64,000 nt of DNA from Brachybacterium ginsengisoli (GTDB lineage Bacteria > Actinomycetota > Actinomycetes > Actinomycetales > Dermabacteraceae), in contig NZ_CP023564.1 of assembly GCF_002407065.1 (NCBI RefSeq), forward strand, positions 992,001 through 1,056,000, in the 5' to 3' direction. The translations under genes were made by a program, and so were the position numbers. This document shows, piece by piece, positions 62,048 to 64,000 of this stretch (positions within the stretch are counted from its first letter, which is position 1; each line of letters begins with the position of its first letter). Below the pieces are notes generated by a model. That model saw only the letters and a program-made list of their open reading frames with translations. It ran no database searches and was not told where the DNA came from.

Positions 62048-62125
62048 GGACAGGACGTGCGTCGGTCGCGTACTAGTGTCCGTATCAGCACTCGTATTCG
62101 ACGACGAACAACGATTGAGGACACC

Positions 62126-63592
62126 ATGGATCCACAGCACGATCCCCTGCTCGAGACCCCCCTGGACCGACTGGGCTCCTCCCGGCGCCGCTTCCTCTCC
62201 CTCGCCTCGCTCGGCACCGGTGCGGTGGCGCTCAGCGCCTGCGCCACCGGTGGCGGCGGCGGTGACGAGGGCAGCAGCGATGGCGGCGGCGGTGCGGTCG
62301 CCGAGGGCGGCGGCGAGGTCAGCGATGACAACCCCTTCGGCCTCGAGGCCGATTCGACCGTCGACGTGGTCATCTTCAACGGCGGCTACGGCGACCAGTA
62401 CGCCAAGGATGCCGGCGAGGAGTTCCAGAAGCTCTACCCGGAGGCGACGGCGAAGGTCTCCTCGACGGTGAACATCCAGTCCGATCTCCAGCCTCGCTTC
62501 ATCGGCGGTGATCCGCCCGATCTCTTCGACAACTCCGGCGCCCAGTCCATGAACGCCAGCGCCCTCATCTCCGAGGGCAGCCTCGCCGAGCTCGGTGCTC
62601 TCATCGATGCACCCTCGCTCGACGGAGGCACCATCGGCGATTCGCTGCTCCCGGGCGTCCTGGTCCCAGGCACCTACTCCGGCAAGCTGTACGCGCTGAA
62701 CTACATGTACACGGTGTTCGCGCTGTGGTACTCGGCCAAGCAGTTCGAGGAGAAGGGCTGGAAGGCTCCGGCCACCTGGGACGACGTCATGACCATCGGC
62801 GAGGCCGCCAAGAAGGAGGACCTCGCACTGTTCGCCTGGGGCGGCCAGAACGCGGCCGACTACTACCACGAGCTCGCCCTGTCGATGGCGATCAAGGAGG
62901 GCGGCCCCGAGGTCGCCAAGGCCCTGGACACCCTCGACGCGGGTGCCTACGAGCAGCCCACCGTGGTCGATGCCTTCGCCGCGATCGAGGAGGCCGTCAA
63001 GGCCGGGTACTTCCTCTCCGGCGGCGCCGGCATCAAGCACACCGAGGCCCAGACGGAGTGGGTCACCGGCAGCGCCGTCTTGTACCCCTCGGGCTCGTGG
63101 ATCGAGAACGAGCAGCGCAGCACCACCCCGGAGGACTACGCCATGACCGGCGTGGCCACCCCGATGCTCTCCGACGCGGCGGCGATGGGGGCCGGGGCCA
63201 TCCACGGCGCCGCGGGCGAGCCGTTCATGGTGCCCAGCAAGGCGGCCAACGGCGCCGGCGGCCTGGAGTTCCTGCGCGTGATGCTGTCCAAGGCCCAGTG
63301 CGAGAACTTCTCGAAGCTGACCTCGTCGATGACCATCGTGAAGGACACGATCCCCGAGGACGGCTTCGGGTCGACCGCGCTCTCCTCGGTGAGCTCGATG
63401 ATCGACACGGCGGGGGAGGACGTCTTCACCTTCAACTTCTCCGACTGGTACGGGATGGGCGAGACCTTCAAGCCGCTGTGGGCCGAGTTCCTCAACGGCG
63501 ACGTCACCGCCGACGAGGCCCGTGAGCGCTCGCAGAAGGCGGTCGACACGATCCGCGAGGACGACAGCATCGAGAAGTTCGACGTCGAATGA
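62126..63592 (+). CDS. sugar ABC transporter substrate-binding lipoprotein, NgcE-like (N-acetylglucosamine/chitobiose)
   Basis: The 488-residue protein has a Tat-like signal with lipobox: SSRRRFLSLASLGTGAVALSAC, lipidated cysteine at about residue 39. A Gly/Ser linker follows, then a family 1 solute-binding fold with DVVIFNGGYGDQYAKDAGEEFQKLYPEA, LQPRFIGGDPPDLFDNSGAQSMN, LYALNYMYTVFALWYSAKQFEEKGWKAPATWDD and AVLYPSGSWIENEQ. This block order resembles streptomycete NgcE, which binds GlcNAc and chitobiose. GAGG lies 7 nt before the ATG. The stop overlaps the permease start. Confidence 0.85.
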   Translation: MDPQHDPLLETPLDRLGSSRRRFLSLASLGTGAVALSACATGGGGGDEGSSDGGGGAVAEGGGEVSDDNPFGLEADSTVDVVIFNGGYGDQYAKDAGEEFQKLYPEATAKVSSTVNIQSDLQPRFIGGDPPDLFDNSGAQSMNASALISEGSLAELGALIDAPSLDGGTIGDSLLPGVLVPGTYSGKLYALNYMYTVFALWYSAKQFEEKGWKAPATWDDVMTIGEAAKKEDLALFAWGGQNAADYYHELALSMAIKEGGPEVAKALDTLDAGAYEQPTVVDAFAAIEEAVKAGYFLSGGAGIKHTEAQTEWVTGSAVLYPSGSWIENEQRSTTPEDYAMTGVATPMLSDAAAMGAGAIHGAAGEPFMVPSKAANGAGGLEFLRVMLSKAQCENFSKLTSSMTIVKDTIPEDGFGSTALSSVSSMIDTAGEDVFTFNFSDWYGMGETFKPLWAEFLNGDVTADEARERSQKAVDTIREDDSIEKFDVE

Positions 63593-64000
63593 TGGCTGCA
63601 GTCCCCACGGCCGCTCCCCCGGAGAGCGCACCGCGCTCCCGGGGGAGGCGGGCCCGTCTCACCCCGTCCCGCCTCGTGTTCTTCGCCCTCTTCCTGGGCG
63701 TACCGATGCTGATCTACGTCGTGTTCGTGGTCTCGCCGTTCCTGCAGGCCTTCTACTACTCGCTGACCGACTGGCGCGGCCTGGCGCGAGCTCCGCAGTT
63801 CATCGGCCTGGGCAACTACGTCACGCTCTTCCAGGACGAGGTCTTCCTCAAGGCGCTGCGCAACAACCTGATCCTCATGGTCGTGCTGCCCACGGTCACG
63901 ATCACGCTGTCCTTCGCCCTGGCCATCCTGGTCACGGTCGGCGGGGACACCCGCGGCGCGATCCGCGGCATCCGCGGCGCGACCATCTTCCGGGTCGTGA
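63589..64000 (+). CDS. sugar ABC transporter permease (NgcF-like), truncated by window end
   Basis: 137 codons are visible. It starts at ATG 63589 within the ATGA overlap with the binding-protein gene (a second in-frame ATG follows directly). A basic N-terminus leads to the first helix (LVFFALFLGVPMLIYVVFVVSPFLQAFYYSLTDW), the conserved FIGLGNYVTLFQDEVFLKALRNNLILMV periplasmic-to-second-helix segment, and TVTITLSFALAILVTV. This is the MalF/UgpA type of inner-membrane component. The EAA loop lies beyond the edge. Confidence 0.88.
   Translation, partial: MMAAVPTAAPPESAPRSRGRRARLTPSRLVFFALFLGVPMLIYVVFVVSPFLQAFYYSLTDWRGLARAPQFIGLGNYVTLFQDEVFLKALRNNLILMVVLPTVTITLSFALAILVTVGGDTRGAIRGIRGATIFRVV

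Noticed and set aside
60732-62471. 579-codon forward frame covering the tuf downstream region and the general-stress gene
   Set aside because: It runs through two perfect terminators and antisense to a gene with clear transmembrane helices and a family-like N-terminus.

Overview
The window is a contiguous piece of chromosome from a high-GC Gram-positive bacterium (Actinomycetota). Supporting signs are the strong G/C bias at third codon positions, frequent GTG starts, an actinobacterial bS22 peptide, the menaquinone genes, an RpfB-type resuscitation-promoting factor, and the order trnW-secE-nusG-rplK-rplA ... rplJ-rplL-rpoB-rpoC ... rpsL-rpsG-fusA-tuf. My best guess from overall gene content and protein character is a Dermabacteraceae/Brachybacterium-like organism; this is inference, not a database result. 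I see no phage, insertion sequence, CRISPR array or rRNA operon; the window is core genome.

Layout. 1-3.7 kb: a Ktr/Trk-type potassium uptake pair (the regulatory subunit is cut by the left edge), an AcuC-like deacetylase and a small membrane protein. 3.9-7.3 kb: two translationally coupled membrane-anchored GTPases. 7.4-9.3 kb: the 32-residue ribosomal peptide bS22, a glutaredoxin-like protein, and a divergent YceI/MarR pair. 9.3-14.2 kb: a tightly overlapping operon of a histidine phosphatase, ResA-like thioredoxin lipoprotein, CcdA, ResB and CcsB, which together form a System II cytochrome c maturation set. 14.4-26.3 kb: menaquinone biosynthesis (menA, menE, menB, menC, menD, isochorismate synthase) interleaved with a PLDc_N protein, a DUF4229 protein, a GNAT acetyltransferase, a Tat-exported glycosyltransferase-like protein and an HtrA-like protease. 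The order resembles the region known in mycobacteria (phosphoglycerate mutase-like/tlpA/ccdA/resB/ccsA, then men genes). 26.4-30.9 kb: a PerM-like membrane protein, purN and purH, with a ZTP riboswitch ahead of purH. 31-40.3 kb: ppk2, aspA, a DUF3017 protein, a threonine/serine exporter, a lactonase-like propeller protein, galK, and an aspC-add operon. 40.6-60.7 kb: tRNA-Trp and the transcription/translation core, containing a divergent protein-kinase-like gene, an L10 leader with an attenuator, and rpf. 61-64 kb: a general-stress-type membrane protein and the start of an NgcEF-like sugar ABC transporter, cut by the right edge.

Two window-wide patterns were visible on reading. First, fourteen genes have a TANNNT/CANNNT hexamer exactly 6-7 nt upstream of ATG/GTG, the geometry of leaderless transcripts; this also fixes several start codons. 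Second, strong terminators between genes on the same strand carry one G.U wobble in an otherwise perfect stem, oriented so that only the sense RNA pairs fully, whereas terminators between convergent genes are mostly perfect palindromes. Intergenic repeats occur between menC and menD (two 63-bp copies), after rplA (a 38-bp near-perfect palindrome plus a 30-bp-period tandem repeat) and after tuf (a 16-bp tandem repeat).
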